A stretch of 64,000 nt of DNA from Alphaproteobacteria bacterium (lineage in GTDB: Bacteria; Pseudomonadota; Alphaproteobacteria; Sphingomonadales; Sphingomonadaceae): positions 1-64,000 of the forward strand of contig JAUIFP010000002.1 of NCBI GenBank assembly GCA_030430365.1, given 5' to 3'. The notes under the pieces are model-generated. The model saw only the letters and a program-made list of their open reading frames with translations. It was not told the DNA's origin and did not search any database. Of this stretch, positions 1 through 9,025 are shown piece by piece. Position 1 is the first letter of the stretch. Every line of letters begins with the position of its first letter. The position numbers were made by a program, and so were the translations under genes.

Positions 1-7
1 CAAGGGA

Positions 8-1177
8 GTGGCCCATCGTATGACCTCGGACGCTGCGCCGCGGCTTTCCAAGGAGACAGCCTTTCACCCGCGTACGGCACCGCTGTGCCGCAAGTTCGAA
101 GAATATCGCGGGTATTGGCTGCCGACTGAATTCACCGATACGGGAGCCATCGCCGAATATTGGGCATGCCGCGAACGCGCCGCGATCATGGACCTTTCCG
201 CTCTGCGCAAGTTCGAAGTGACTGGCCCGGATGCCGAGGCATTGCTCGACCTTGCCGTGCCGCGAAACATCCGCAAGCTCTCGGTCGGCCAGGTCGTTTA
301 TACTCCGATCTGCTACGAACATGGCGGCATGATCGATGACGGGACGATTTTCCGGCTCGACGATCACAATTTCCGCTTCGTTTGCGGGGACGATTACACC
401 GGCGTGTGGCTGCGCGAATTGGCGGCAGAGCGCGGATTGAAGGTGTGGGTCCGGTCTTCGACCGAGCAATTGCACAATGTCGCGGTGCAAGGCCCCAAGT
501 CGCGCGAAATCCTCTCGCAGATCATGGTGACGCCGCCGCATCTGGCCCCGATTTCGGAACTGCGCTGGTTCCGCTTCACTACCGGCAAGATTGCCGGGCA
601 CGCGGTCGTGATTTCACGCACTGGCTATACCGGCGAACTCGGCTTCGAAGTTTGGTGCCACCCGAATGTGGCGCCGGAAGTGTGGGACGCGATTATGGAA
701 GCGGGCGAGCCGCACGGTATTGCACCGCTTGGCCTCGCGGCGCTGGACATGTTGCGGATCGAGGCCGGCCTGGTCTTTGCCGGGTATGATTTCGGCGACG
801 ACACGGATCCGTTCGAGGCCGGGATCGGCTTCACTGTGCCCAAGGAAAAGCCCGCAGCCTATATTGGCGACGAGGTGCTGGCGGAGCGGCGGGTCCATCC
901 ACGCCACAAGCTCGTCGGTCTCGACGTCGAAGGGCGCGAAGACATTGCACATGGCGACTGTGTGCATAGCGGCCGGGCTCAGGTCGGCGTGGTGACCAGT
1001 GCGATGCGCTCGCCCATTCTGGGCAAGACGATTGCGCTTGCACGGGTAGAGCCGGCGGACGCTGAAATCGGAACCAAGCTGGAAATCGGCAAGCTCGATG
1101 GTCAGCAGAAGCGCATCGCGGCCACCGTCGTGCGCTTTCCCCATTACGATCCGGACAAGACGAGGGTGCGGTCCTGA
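8..1177 (+). CDS. GcvT/aminomethyltransferase-like, folate-binding family protein (possible HODM/Dmm accessory subunit)
   Basis: GcvT-like pattern in translation (MDLSALRKFEVTGPDAEALLD, SRTGYTGELGFEVW, LGLAALDMLRIEAG). First gene of a tight same-strand run with DmmA/reductase/DUF3445 genes. Start may be ATG at 20. Confidence 0.85.
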   Translation: MAHRMTSDAAPRLSKETAFHPRTAPLCRKFEEYRGYWLPTEFTDTGAIAEYWACRERAAIMDLSALRKFEVTGPDAEALLDLAVPRNIRKLSVGQVVYTPICYEHGGMIDDGTIFRLDDHNFRFVCGDDYTGVWLRELAAERGLKVWVRSSTEQLHNVAVQGPKSREILSQIMVTPPHLAPISELRWFRFTTGKIAGHAVVISRTGYTGELGFEVWCHPNVAPEVWDAIMEAGEPHGIAPLGLAALDMLRIEAGLVFAGYDFGDDTDPFEAGIGFTVPKEKPAAYIGDEVLAERRVHPRHKLVGLDVEGREDIAHGDCVHSGRAQVGVVTSAMRSPILGKTIALARVEPADAEIGTKLEIGKLDGQQKRIAATVVRFPHYDPDKTRVRS

Positions 1178-1246
1178 TTGGCGGCATGAATGCGAGGCCA
1201 TGCCGATGATCAAAGTTTCGCTCTGACAGGAGACATACAGGAAACC

Positions 1247-1819
1247 ATGTCGAAAAGCAGACCTACCTATTCTCCGCTCTATCTCGACAAGACGGGTAAA
1301 CGGCATCTGATCGTGTGCGACACGGCGGAAATCCCGGCCGATGCGCTCGCCGATGGCGTGACCCCGGATATGTTCGACGAACGCTGGACCATAGCCGGGC
1401 ATAGCAAGGCCATTCCCGGAACCGAGCGCGGTGCAGTGGCAGATCACGAATTCCGTTCGATGAACCACATGCTGATCGCATTGAGGCGAAGGCTGGGCGA
1501 AGAGAAGATGGGCTTCCGCCTCTATGCCGTGGGCGCCGAAGGTTTCCTGTGGGAAGTGCGGACCGCAGCCATCGCCGTCGGCATGGGCGGGGGCGAAGTC
1601 CAGCTCAATCAGGTCGGCAGCCAGGCCCGGCGTGTCTTCTGCAACCATTGCCGGACGATCACCGAAGGCGTGACGACCAACATCGTCGAATGTGCCGGAT
1701 GCGGCGCGCACCTGTTTGTGCGCGATCATTTTTCCCGCCGCCTTAACGCCTTTGCCGGTTTCCAGGTCGATGCCGAGGAGCCGGGCGACATTCCAGAAAT
1801 CGAAGAGATTTATCGATGA
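1247..1819 (+). CDS. dmmA: Dimethylamine monooxygenase subunit DmmA-like protein with C-terminal zinc ribbon
   Basis: C-terminal FCNHCRTITEGVTTNIVECAGCGAHLFVRDHFSRR zinc-ribbon pattern; located between GcvT-like gene and reductase/DUF3445 genes. ORF opens at 1190; ATG 1247 has an upstream aggaga. Confidence 0.65.
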   Translation: MSKSRPTYSPLYLDKTGKRHLIVCDTAEIPADALADGVTPDMFDERWTIAGHSKAIPGTERGAVADHEFRSMNHMLIALRRRLGEEKMGFRLYAVGAEGFLWEVRTAAIAVGMGGGEVQLNQVGSQARRVFCNHCRTITEGVTTNIVECAGCGAHLFVRDHFSRRLNAFAGFQVDAEEPGDIPEIEEIYR

Positions 1820-2760
1820 TTAGACATGATCCCCTCATGCTGCGGGTCAGCCGGATCGAGAGCCTTTCGCCTACTCTCAGGCGTATCATCCTGAAGTCCG
1901 CCAATGGCGAACCGCTCCCGGTCGCGGGGCCGGGCGCACATCTTTCGCTGACGCTGGCTTCTCCCAAGAAGGTCTATCGCAATTCCTATTCGGTCGTTTC
2001 CTTTTCGGGCGACCATTACGAGCTCATCGTGCGGCGCGTGGAAGATTCGCGCGGCGGGTCGGCGTTCGTTCATGAGAACTTGAAGGAAGGCGATCTGCTG
2101 CCTTCCACCGTGCCGCTCAATCTCTTCCCGATCCAGGTTGGGTCCCGCAAGCGGTTGCTTATCGGCGGCGGTATCGGCGTCACCCCGCTGCTGTCTTTCG
2201 CGAAGGTGCTTCAGGAGAGCGGCGACCGTTTCGAGATGCATCAGTTCGTCCGCGAAGACGAGAAGGAAGTCTTCGAGAACCTGGTGCAGGGCGTCGGCAG
2301 CAAGAATATTCACATCCACACGCGCAGGCCGAAGGACGGCGAGATCCAGGCGCTGCTGGAAGAGCAGCCGCTCGGCACCAGCATCTATATGTGCGGGCCA
2401 GACGGCCTGATGGCGGCGGTGGACGAAGCCGCCGAAGCGCTGGGCTGGCCGGAGAACCATGTTCACCGCGAAGTGTTCGGCGCGGCTGGCGGCAAGCCTT
2501 TCAAGGCCAAGCTCGCCAAATCGGGTTGCGAGCTGGAGGTCGGCGAGAATCAGAGCCTTCTGGAAGCGATCGAGGAAGCCGGCGTTCCGATCAATTCGCT
2601 CTGCCGTGGCGGGGCCTGCGGGGAGTGCATGACATCGCTTCTCGAAGGTGACCCGGAACACCGCGACCATTTCCTCAACAAGGAGGAAAAAGAGTCCGGA
2701 AAACTCATCATGCCGTGCGTGTCGCGGGCCAAATCCGCGCAGCTCGTGCTCGATATCTGA
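1816..2760 (+). CDS. dmmB: Phthalate-dioxygenase-reductase-type ferredoxin reductase (FMN/NAD domain plus C-terminal 2Fe-2S), HODM reductase subunit
   Basis: RNSYSVVS flavin motif, LLIGGGIGVTPLLSF nucleotide motif, CRGGACGECM...C plant-type 2Fe-2S motif; overlaps upstream stop. Confidence 0.85.
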   Translation: MIRHDPLMLRVSRIESLSPTLRRIILKSANGEPLPVAGPGAHLSLTLASPKKVYRNSYSVVSFSGDHYELIVRRVEDSRGGSAFVHENLKEGDLLPSTVPLNLFPIQVGSRKRLLIGGGIGVTPLLSFAKVLQESGDRFEMHQFVREDEKEVFENLVQGVGSKNIHIHTRRPKDGEIQALLEEQPLGTSIYMCGPDGLMAAVDEAAEALGWPENHVHREVFGAAGGKPFKAKLAKSGCELEVGENQSLLEAIEEAGVPINSLCRGGACGECMTSLLEGDPEHRDHFLNKEEKESGKLIMPCVSRAKSAQLVLDI

Positions 2761-2772
2761 CGAGGTTATTCA

Positions 2773-3828
2773 ATGTCGATTGCATATAAGCCCGACGAAA
2801 CTTTTCGCGACGATTTCGTTTATTCGAACAGTGACGCAGCGATCCTGCGCTTCCCGTTTCCGTTCATCGAAGACGAGTACATGTACTCGGTGAACATCGA
2901 GCCCCATGTAAGGGGCGGGGAGACGGGCGCGTTCGACGCGGTGTTCGATGTGGACGAGCACTATATTGCCGAATGCCGGGAGCGCGCGATGGTCCTGGAG
3001 CAGGATCCCAATCGCTGCATGGTTCTGCCGCACATGATGACGGCCCAGTGGGATACGCTGGAGCTGATCATGGAATCCCTGGCGGAGGATTATCCCGAGG
3101 ACTTCACGCTGGAAAAGGATGGCGACGCCTGGACCTGGACGAACCGTCCGCTCGGCATCAAGGACAGCTTCGTTTTCGGCGACGTGGACAGCCTGCCGCT
3201 GGAGCCGTTCGAATATATCACGCGCCAGGCGCAGGGCGATTTCACGCTGCAGGATCAGCGAGAGAACAACCTGTTCATGGATGGCGGCATGGTCACGACC
3301 CAGGCCGACTGGTCGCTGGAATTCGATCTCGGCATGTCATTTCACGAATGGCATGGCCCCGTTCCGGTCGCCCATGAAATCAACGTTTTCGATCGCGCGC
3401 TGCAATATTTGCTTCGCCTGCAATACGGCCATCCGGTGCGGCGGCTGAACTGGACGATGACGGTGAACCCGCGGCTCGACACATCCCCGGAAAACTATCC
3501 GATCTGGGGCCCGGACCGCATGACGCTGACGCCGGAAAATATCGGCGGCAAGCTGCATTTGCGCGTGGAGCTCCAGACGCTGTTCCGGCTGCCGCGTTCC
3601 AATGCGATTCTTTTCGGTATCCGCTGCTATCTCGCATCGCTCGACGAGCTTACCAGCGTGCCCAAATGGGGCCGGCGCCTGCACCGGGTTCTGCGCGATC
3701 TGCATCCGGAAATCGCGGAATACAAGGGAACGACGCGTTATCGCGAGATGGCCGTCGAATATCTTTCTCAATTCGATGACGGAGAACCAACTTCTTCCGG
3801 TATTGGACCGGACGTAGAAAGTCTCTGA
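2773..3828 (+). CDS. dmmC: DUF3445 heme-dependent oxidative N-demethylase alpha-like subunit
   Basis: Full-length ORF recognised as DUF3445/HODM-alpha type (RFPFPFIEDEYMYSVNIEP...NRPLGIKDSFVFGDVDSLPLEPFEYITRQAQGDFTLQDQRENNLFMDGGMVTTQADWSLEFDLGMSFHEWHGPVP); directly follows the reductase. Confidence 0.8.
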   Translation: MSIAYKPDETFRDDFVYSNSDAAILRFPFPFIEDEYMYSVNIEPHVRGGETGAFDAVFDVDEHYIAECRERAMVLEQDPNRCMVLPHMMTAQWDTLELIMESLAEDYPEDFTLEKDGDAWTWTNRPLGIKDSFVFGDVDSLPLEPFEYITRQAQGDFTLQDQRENNLFMDGGMVTTQADWSLEFDLGMSFHEWHGPVPVAHEINVFDRALQYLLRLQYGHPVRRLNWTMTVNPRLDTSPENYPIWGPDRMTLTPENIGGKLHLRVELQTLFRLPRSNAILFGIRCYLASLDELTSVPKWGRRLHRVLRDLHPEIAEYKGTTRYREMAVEYLSQFDDGEPTSSGIGPDVESL

Positions 3829-3847
3829 TGTTTGGATTATTGCCGCA

Positions 3848-3866
3848 GTTTCTTTCGACAAGAAAC
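3848..3866. promoter_or_regulatory. Inverted repeat gtttctt-tcgac-aagaaac upstream of XRE-cupin regulator
   Basis: Perfect 7-bp arms, 5-nt spacer, ~15 nt before the ATG at 3882. Confidence 0.4.
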
Positions 3867-3881
3867 ATTTAGGGGGCGGTC

Positions 3882-4514
3882 ATGAAGGCGGTTGAAACTC
3901 GGGCGGCAGCAGAAGAAACGGTATCCAACGCGCCGGCGGCGAGCGAACGCGCGCTAGAGCGCGCTCTTGGGGTTCAGATCAAGCAGGAACGCCGCAAGCT
4001 CGACCTTTCGGTTGCCGATCTTGCCAGTGCTGCGGGCATCTCGACCGGCATGATGTCGAAGATCGAGAACGGCCAGATTTCTCCATCTCTCTCGACCTTG
4101 CAGGCCATTTCCGGGGCGCTTTCGGTTCCGCTCAGCAATCTTTTCGCCTCATTCGAGGATCGGCAGGATTGCTCTTACGTGGCCGCCGGCACCGGTTTGG
4201 CGATCGAGCGGCGCGGGACCAAGGTCGGCCACGGCTATCAGCTGCTCGGCCACCTTCTTCGCGGCGATGTGGTGGTCGAACCCTATCTCATCACACTGAC
4301 CGAAGATGCAGAGGCGCATACCAGCTTCCGCCATGCCGGCGTGGAGTTCCTCTACATGCTGACGGGCGAGGTGATCTATCGCCACGGCACCGACGTCTAC
4401 CACCTCCATCCAGGCGATTCGCTTCTGTTCGATTCCGGCGCCTTGCACGGCCCGGAAACGCTGATCGAACGGCCGATGACCTATCTTTCGATCATCGTCT
4501 ATTCGCCCACCTGA
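3882..4514 (+). CDS. XRE-family regulator with C-terminal cupin domain
   Basis: HTH (LSVADLASAAGISTGMMSKIENGQISPSLSTLQAISGALSVPLSNLF) plus cupin (HAGVEFLYMLTGEVIYRHGTDVYHLHPGDSLLFDSGALHGPE). Confidence 0.9.
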   Translation: MKAVETRAAAEETVSNAPAASERALERALGVQIKQERRKLDLSVADLASAAGISTGMMSKIENGQISPSLSTLQAISGALSVPLSNLFASFEDRQDCSYVAAGTGLAIERRGTKVGHGYQLLGHLLRGDVVVEPYLITLTEDAEAHTSFRHAGVEFLYMLTGEVIYRHGTDVYHLHPGDSLLFDSGALHGPETLIERPMTYLSIIVYSPT

Positions 4515-4642
4515 GGCAATCGCACGCTACAGAAGCCTCGTTTCGTATTTTCCTATAGAGAAAAAATTGTTCTTTTTAGTTGAAAATGGGGTCGCTCCAG
4601 ACTAGGTGAATCAGGAGCAAAAAACTGTAGGGCCGTTGTCAA

Positions 4643-5530
4643 ATGTGCGGGATTGTCGGGCTGTTTCTGAAGAACAGCAAATATGAATCGCAGCTCGGGG
4701 CGCTGATGGCAGATATGCTGTCGGAAATGTCCGATCGCGGGCCGGATAGTGCGGGTTTCGCAATCTATGGCGGCACGGGCGAGGGGCTCAAAATGACCCT
4801 TCGTGGCGAGAATCTTATGGATATTGCGCAGGAGCTTTCCCTCCATCTTGGAGAGACGGTGACGTGCAAACTTCACGGAAGCCATGGCGTGTTGTCTCTG
4901 CCGGAAGGCACGGCCGAAGAGGTTCGTGCATGGCTGGCCGAAAATCACCCCGATACCGTTGTGACGGGCGCCGGAAAGCGCATCGAGCTATACAAGGAAG
5001 TCGGTCTTCCGGCCGATGTGGCTAGCGCCTTCGGTCTCGCAGAGATGTCGGGCACGCATGGTATCGGCCATACGCGCATGGCAACGGAATCGCGTGTCAC
5101 GACGGACGGGGCGCATCCTTTCTCGACCGGTCCCGATCAGTGCCTCGTGCATAATGGTTCGCTGAGCAATCATGCGAGCCTGCGGCGCGTGCTGAAGCAC
5201 CAGGGCGTAAAGATCGAAACCGAGAACGATAGCGAGGTGGCTGCAGGCTATCTCACCTGGAAAATGCATGACGGCGCCAGCCTGGCGGAAGCCCTGAAGG
5301 CCGGTCTCGACGATCTGGACGGTTTCTTCACCTTCGTTGTCGGGACGGAGGACGGCTTTGCTGTCCTGCGCGATCCCATCTCATGCAAGCCGGCCGTTAT
5401 GGCCGAGACTGACGATTATGTGGCGTTCGCTTCGGAATACCGTGCGCTCGCCGGCCTTCCCGGAGTGGAAGATGCTCATGTTTTCGAACCCGAGCCATCT
5501 CGGGTCTATGCTTGGAGTCACGTGAATTGA
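4643..5530 (+). CDS. mgsA: Class II glutamine amidotransferase, N-methylglutamate synthase subunit A-like (GlxB/MgsA)
   Basis: MCGIVGLF N-terminal nucleophile, SDRGPDSAGFA, GIGHTRMAT, LVHNGSLSNH motifs; followed by GXGXG and FMN-synthase genes. Confidence 0.85.
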   Translation: MCGIVGLFLKNSKYESQLGALMADMLSEMSDRGPDSAGFAIYGGTGEGLKMTLRGENLMDIAQELSLHLGETVTCKLHGSHGVLSLPEGTAEEVRAWLAENHPDTVVTGAGKRIELYKEVGLPADVASAFGLAEMSGTHGIGHTRMATESRVTTDGAHPFSTGPDQCLVHNGSLSNHASLRRVLKHQGVKIETENDSEVAAGYLTWKMHDGASLAEALKAGLDDLDGFFTFVVGTEDGFAVLRDPISCKPAVMAETDDYVAFASEYRALAGLPGVEDAHVFEPEPSRVYAWSHVN

Positions 5531-6216
5531 ACGAGGTCGATCTCAACGAAACATCGGTCCGCGATTTCAACGGTCAGCTGCATGCACTTGATGAACAAAG
5601 CAATGCGCTGGCCTGGCGTGCGCTGAACCCTGCCGGCCGGCATTGCCTGGCAGTCGGGTTGGACGCGCCGTGCGAAGTCACGATTGCCGGTCATGCCGGG
5701 TATTATTGTGCCGGTATGAACAGCCAGGCGACGGTTGTTGTCGAAGGCAACGCAGGCGTGGGCTGCGCGGAAAACATGATGTCCGGACATGTCCATGTGA
5801 AGGGCGATGTCAGCCAATCAGCCGGCGCAACCGCGCATGGCGGGTTGCTGGTCGTCGACGGCAATGCATCGGCGCGCTGCGGCATATCGATGAAAGGCAT
5901 CGATATCGTGGTGAAAGGTTCGATCGGGCCGATGAGCGCCTTCATGGCGCAGGCCGGGCGGCTGGTCGTCCTGGGCGATGCCGGCGATGCACTGGGTGAC
6001 TCGATCTACGAGGCGCAGATTTTTGTGCGCGGAGACGTGAAGGGATTGGGGGCAGACTGTGTCGAGAAGGTCATGCGCGATGAACACGCGCTGGCTCTCC
6101 GAGAGTTGCTCAAGGCCGCGAATGTCGATGATTCCATCAGCCCGGAGGAGTTCCGGCGCTTTGGTTCTTCCCGTTCGCTTTACAACTTCCACGTCGACAA
6201 TGCGGGGGCATATTAA
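5527..6216 (+). CDS. mgsB: GXGXG-domain protein, N-methylglutamate synthase subunit B-like (GlxC/MgsB)
   Basis: Repeating G-rich beta-helix of the glutamate synthase alpha C-terminal type (GHAGYYCAGMNSQATVVVEGNAGVGCAENMMSGHVHVKGDVSQSAG). TTG 5527 overlaps the mgsA stop; the ORF is open from 5512. Confidence 0.8.
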   Translation: MNEVDLNETSVRDFNGQLHALDEQSNALAWRALNPAGRHCLAVGLDAPCEVTIAGHAGYYCAGMNSQATVVVEGNAGVGCAENMMSGHVHVKGDVSQSAGATAHGGLLVVDGNASARCGISMKGIDIVVKGSIGPMSAFMAQAGRLVVLGDAGDALGDSIYEAQIFVRGDVKGLGADCVEKVMRDEHALALRELLKAANVDDSISPEEFRRFGSSRSLYNFHVDNAGAY

Positions 6217-6217
6217 A

Positions 6218-7549
6218 ATGAAGTCCGGTGACATTCCACGCACCGTGCCGCGGCAATCGGCAACGTTCGATCCATACACGATGTCGGAGATCCGGCGTGC
6301 GGCGGCCACGGGGATCTACGATATCCGTGGCGGCGGGGCCAAGCGGTCCGTACCGCATTTCGACGACTTGCTTTTCCTTGGCGCGTCCATTTCGCGCTAT
6401 CCGCTGGAAGGCTATCGGGAGAAATGTGCGACCAACGTGACGCTGGGCACGCGTTTCGCTTCCAAGCCGATCGAGCTCGACATTCCGATCACCATTGCCG
6501 GGATGAGCTTCGGTTCGCTTTCTGCGCAAGCCAAGGAGGCGCTCGGCCGAGGGGCCACGATCGCCGGGACGTCCACGACCACGGGCGATGGCGGCATGAC
6601 GCCTGAAGAGCGTGGGCATTCGAAAAAGCTTGTCTATCAATATCTTCCCAGTCGTTACGGGATGAATCCTGCCGATTTGCGCAAGGCCGACGCCATCGAA
6701 GTGGTGGTGGGGCAGGGCGCAAAGCCCGGCGGCGGCGGCATGCTGTTGGGTCAGAAGATTTCGGATCGCGTCGCGGAGATGCGCACGCTGCCCAAGGGGA
6801 TCGATCAGCGGTCCGCTTGCCGGCATCCGGACTGGACCGGTCCGGACGATCTCGAGATCAAGATCCAGGAACTGCGTGAAATCACCGGCTGGGAAAAGCC
6901 GATCTTCATCAAGATCGGTGCCACGCGCCCTTATTACGACGTCGCTTTGGCGGTGAAGTCCGGCGCGGATGTGGTCGTGCTGGACGGAATGCAGGGCGGC
7001 ACTGCCGCAACGCAGGATGTGTTTATCGAGCATGTCGGTATTCCGATCCTGTCGGCGATCCGGCCCGCAGTACAGTCGCTTCAGGATCTCGGCATGCACC
7101 GCAAGGTGCAGCTCGTTGTCTCAGGCGGTATCCGCAATGGCGCCGACGTTGCGAAGGCGCTGGCAATGGGTGCGGACGCCGTTTCGATCGGCACGGCCGC
7201 GCTGGTTGCCCTGGGCGACAACGATCCGAAATACGAAAAGGAATATCAGGAGCTTGGCTCTACGGCCGGCGCCTATGACGATTGGCACGAAGGCCAGGAC
7301 CCTGCGGGGATCACCACCCAGAATCCCGATCTGTCGGCGCGGCTCGATCCGGTTGCAGCCGGCCGGCGTCTGGCGAATTATCTCGCAGTGCTGACACTTG
7401 AGGCGCAAACCATCGCGCGGGCTTGCGGCAAGTCCCATGTCCGTAATCTGGAACCGGAAGATCTCGTGGCGCTGACCGTGGAGGCTGCCGCCATGGCGCG
7501 CGTACCTCTCGCCGGTACCTCCTGGATTCCCGGAGCCACGACCTTTTAG
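6218..7549 (+). CDS. mgsC: FMN-binding glutamate-synthase-family protein, N-methylglutamate synthase subunit C-like (GlxD/MgsC)
   Basis: MSFGSLSAQAKEALGRGA, GEGG-like TTTGDGGMTPEE, GQGAKPGGGGMLLGQKI, DGMQGGTAATQDVFIEHVG, SGGIRNGADVAKALAMGADAVSIGTAAL. Start ATG 6218, in frame within the longer ORF opening at 6059. Confidence 0.9.
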   Translation: MKSGDIPRTVPRQSATFDPYTMSEIRRAAATGIYDIRGGGAKRSVPHFDDLLFLGASISRYPLEGYREKCATNVTLGTRFASKPIELDIPITIAGMSFGSLSAQAKEALGRGATIAGTSTTTGDGGMTPEERGHSKKLVYQYLPSRYGMNPADLRKADAIEVVVGQGAKPGGGGMLLGQKISDRVAEMRTLPKGIDQRSACRHPDWTGPDDLEIKIQELREITGWEKPIFIKIGATRPYYDVALAVKSGADVVVLDGMQGGTAATQDVFIEHVGIPILSAIRPAVQSLQDLGMHRKVQLVVSGGIRNGADVAKALAMGADAVSIGTAALVALGDNDPKYEKEYQELGSTAGAYDDWHEGQDPAGITTQNPDLSARLDPVAAGRRLANYLAVLTLEAQTIARACGKSHVRNLEPEDLVALTVEAAAMARVPLAGTSWIPGATTF

Positions 7550-7602
7550 CCGGCGAATTCCATCTTACTGAGGCGCCCGCAAACCATCAGGAAGCTAGTC
7601 AA

Positions 7603-8901
7603 ATGACCAAATTGTCCAAGATCGCATCGGAAAAAGGCATTTCCTATTTCCTGGTCAGTTTCACCGATTTGTTCGGTATCCAGCGTTCGAAGCTCGTCCC
7701 GGCCGCGGCTATCGATGGTATGATGGACGATGGCGCGGGGTTTGCGGGCTTTGCCGCATGGCTGGATCTCAGCCCTGCAGACCCGGACATGTTTGCCGTG
7801 CCGGATCCGGACAGCATGATTCAGCTGCCGTGGAAGCCCGAAGTGGTATGGCTGGCTGCTGATCCGGTTATGGAAGGCAAGCCTGTGGAGCATGCTCCGC
7901 GGAATCTGCTCAAGGCACAGATTGCCAAGGCCGCAGAGATGGGGCTGCAGATGAAGTCCGGTGTGGAGGCGGAGTTCTTCCTTCTCTCGCCCGATGGGGA
8001 ATCGCTTTCGGACGCGGCCGATACGCAGGAAAAGCCATGCTACGATCAGCAGGCTTTGATGCGGCGTTATGACACGATCAGCGAGATCTGCGATGCCATG
8101 CTTTCGCTTGGCTGGAATCCCTATCAGAACGACCACGAGGACGCGAACGGCCAGTTCGAAATGAACTGGGATTACGGGGACAGCCTGGAAACGGCCGACC
8201 GCCATGCTTTCTTCAAGTTCATGGTCAAATCAATTGCCGAAAAGAACGGCCTGCGCGCGACCTTCATGCCCAAGCCGTTCACCAACCTGACCGGCAATGG
8301 CTGCCACACCCATGTCTCCGTCTGGAAGGGCAAACAGAACCTGTTCGCAGACGATGCGGGCGAGCTTGGCCTTTCGGCGCTCGGCTATCAGTTTATCGGC
8401 GGGTTGCTGCACTCGGCGCAATCTCTGGCGGCAATCACGAACCCGACCGTCAATAGCTACAAGCGCATCAATGCCCCTCGCACGACTTCGGGTGCGACGT
8501 GGTCGCCAAGTTCGATCAGCTATACCGGCAACAACCGCACGCACATGATCCGCATCCCGGATGACGGCCGGCTGGAGTTTCGTCTCGCCGACGGTGCCAC
8601 GAATCCCTATCTGCTGCAGGCGTGCATTCTGGCTGCTGGTCTGGACGGAATTGAAAACGACAGGGAACCGGGCAAGCGGATCGACCTCAACATGTACACT
8701 GAAGCGCACAAGGCACCCGACGTGCCGAAGCTGCCGCTGAACATGCTCGATGCACTCAGGGCTTTCTCATCCTCCAGCGTTCTGAAGGACGCATTTGGCG
8801 AGGAGTTCATGACAGCTTACGCCAAGCTCAAGATGGATGAGTGGAATGCGTTCACCCAGTCGATGACGAAGTGGGAACGCGCCAACGCAATCGATTGCTG
8901 A
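7603..8901 (+). CDS. gmaS: Glutamine synthetase-family protein, gamma-glutamylmethylamide synthetase-like
   Basis: Glutamine synthetase motifs (VEAEFFLL, NGCHTHVSVWKGKQNLF, NSYKRINAPRTTSGATWSPSSISYTGNNRTHMIRIPDDGRLEFRLADGATNPYLLQACILAAGLDGIE); adjacent to mgsABC. Confidence 0.8.
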   Translation: MTKLSKIASEKGISYFLVSFTDLFGIQRSKLVPAAAIDGMMDDGAGFAGFAAWLDLSPADPDMFAVPDPDSMIQLPWKPEVVWLAADPVMEGKPVEHAPRNLLKAQIAKAAEMGLQMKSGVEAEFFLLSPDGESLSDAADTQEKPCYDQQALMRRYDTISEICDAMLSLGWNPYQNDHEDANGQFEMNWDYGDSLETADRHAFFKFMVKSIAEKNGLRATFMPKPFTNLTGNGCHTHVSVWKGKQNLFADDAGELGLSALGYQFIGGLLHSAQSLAAITNPTVNSYKRINAPRTTSGATWSPSSISYTGNNRTHMIRIPDDGRLEFRLADGATNPYLLQACILAAGLDGIENDREPGKRIDLNMYTEAHKAPDVPKLPLNMLDALRAFSSSSVLKDAFGEEFMTAYAKLKMDEWNAFTQSMTKWERANAIDC

Positions 8902-8910
8902 GGCCGGCCG

Positions 8911-8939
8911 GCCCCGGTGCCCAGAGAGGCAGCCGGGGC
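8911..8939 (+). terminator. Hairpin downstream of gmaS-like gene
   Basis: gccccggtgcc-cagaga-ggcagccggggc, one bulge; no long T-tract. Confidence 0.4.
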
Positions 8940-9025
8940 TTGGCCATTCATGGGAGAGGTTGACTGGGGCCTGGGCAAACCCGCCCGACGGCTTGACGCT
9001 GCGAGCGAATGAGGACGCGAAGACT

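Noticed and set aside
614-1729. Long minus-strand ORF (371 aa) opposite the GcvT-like and DmmA-like genes, and many similar antisense ORFs across the window
   Set aside because: Shadow ORFs caused by high GC content; no recognisable domains, and they oppose well-supported genes.
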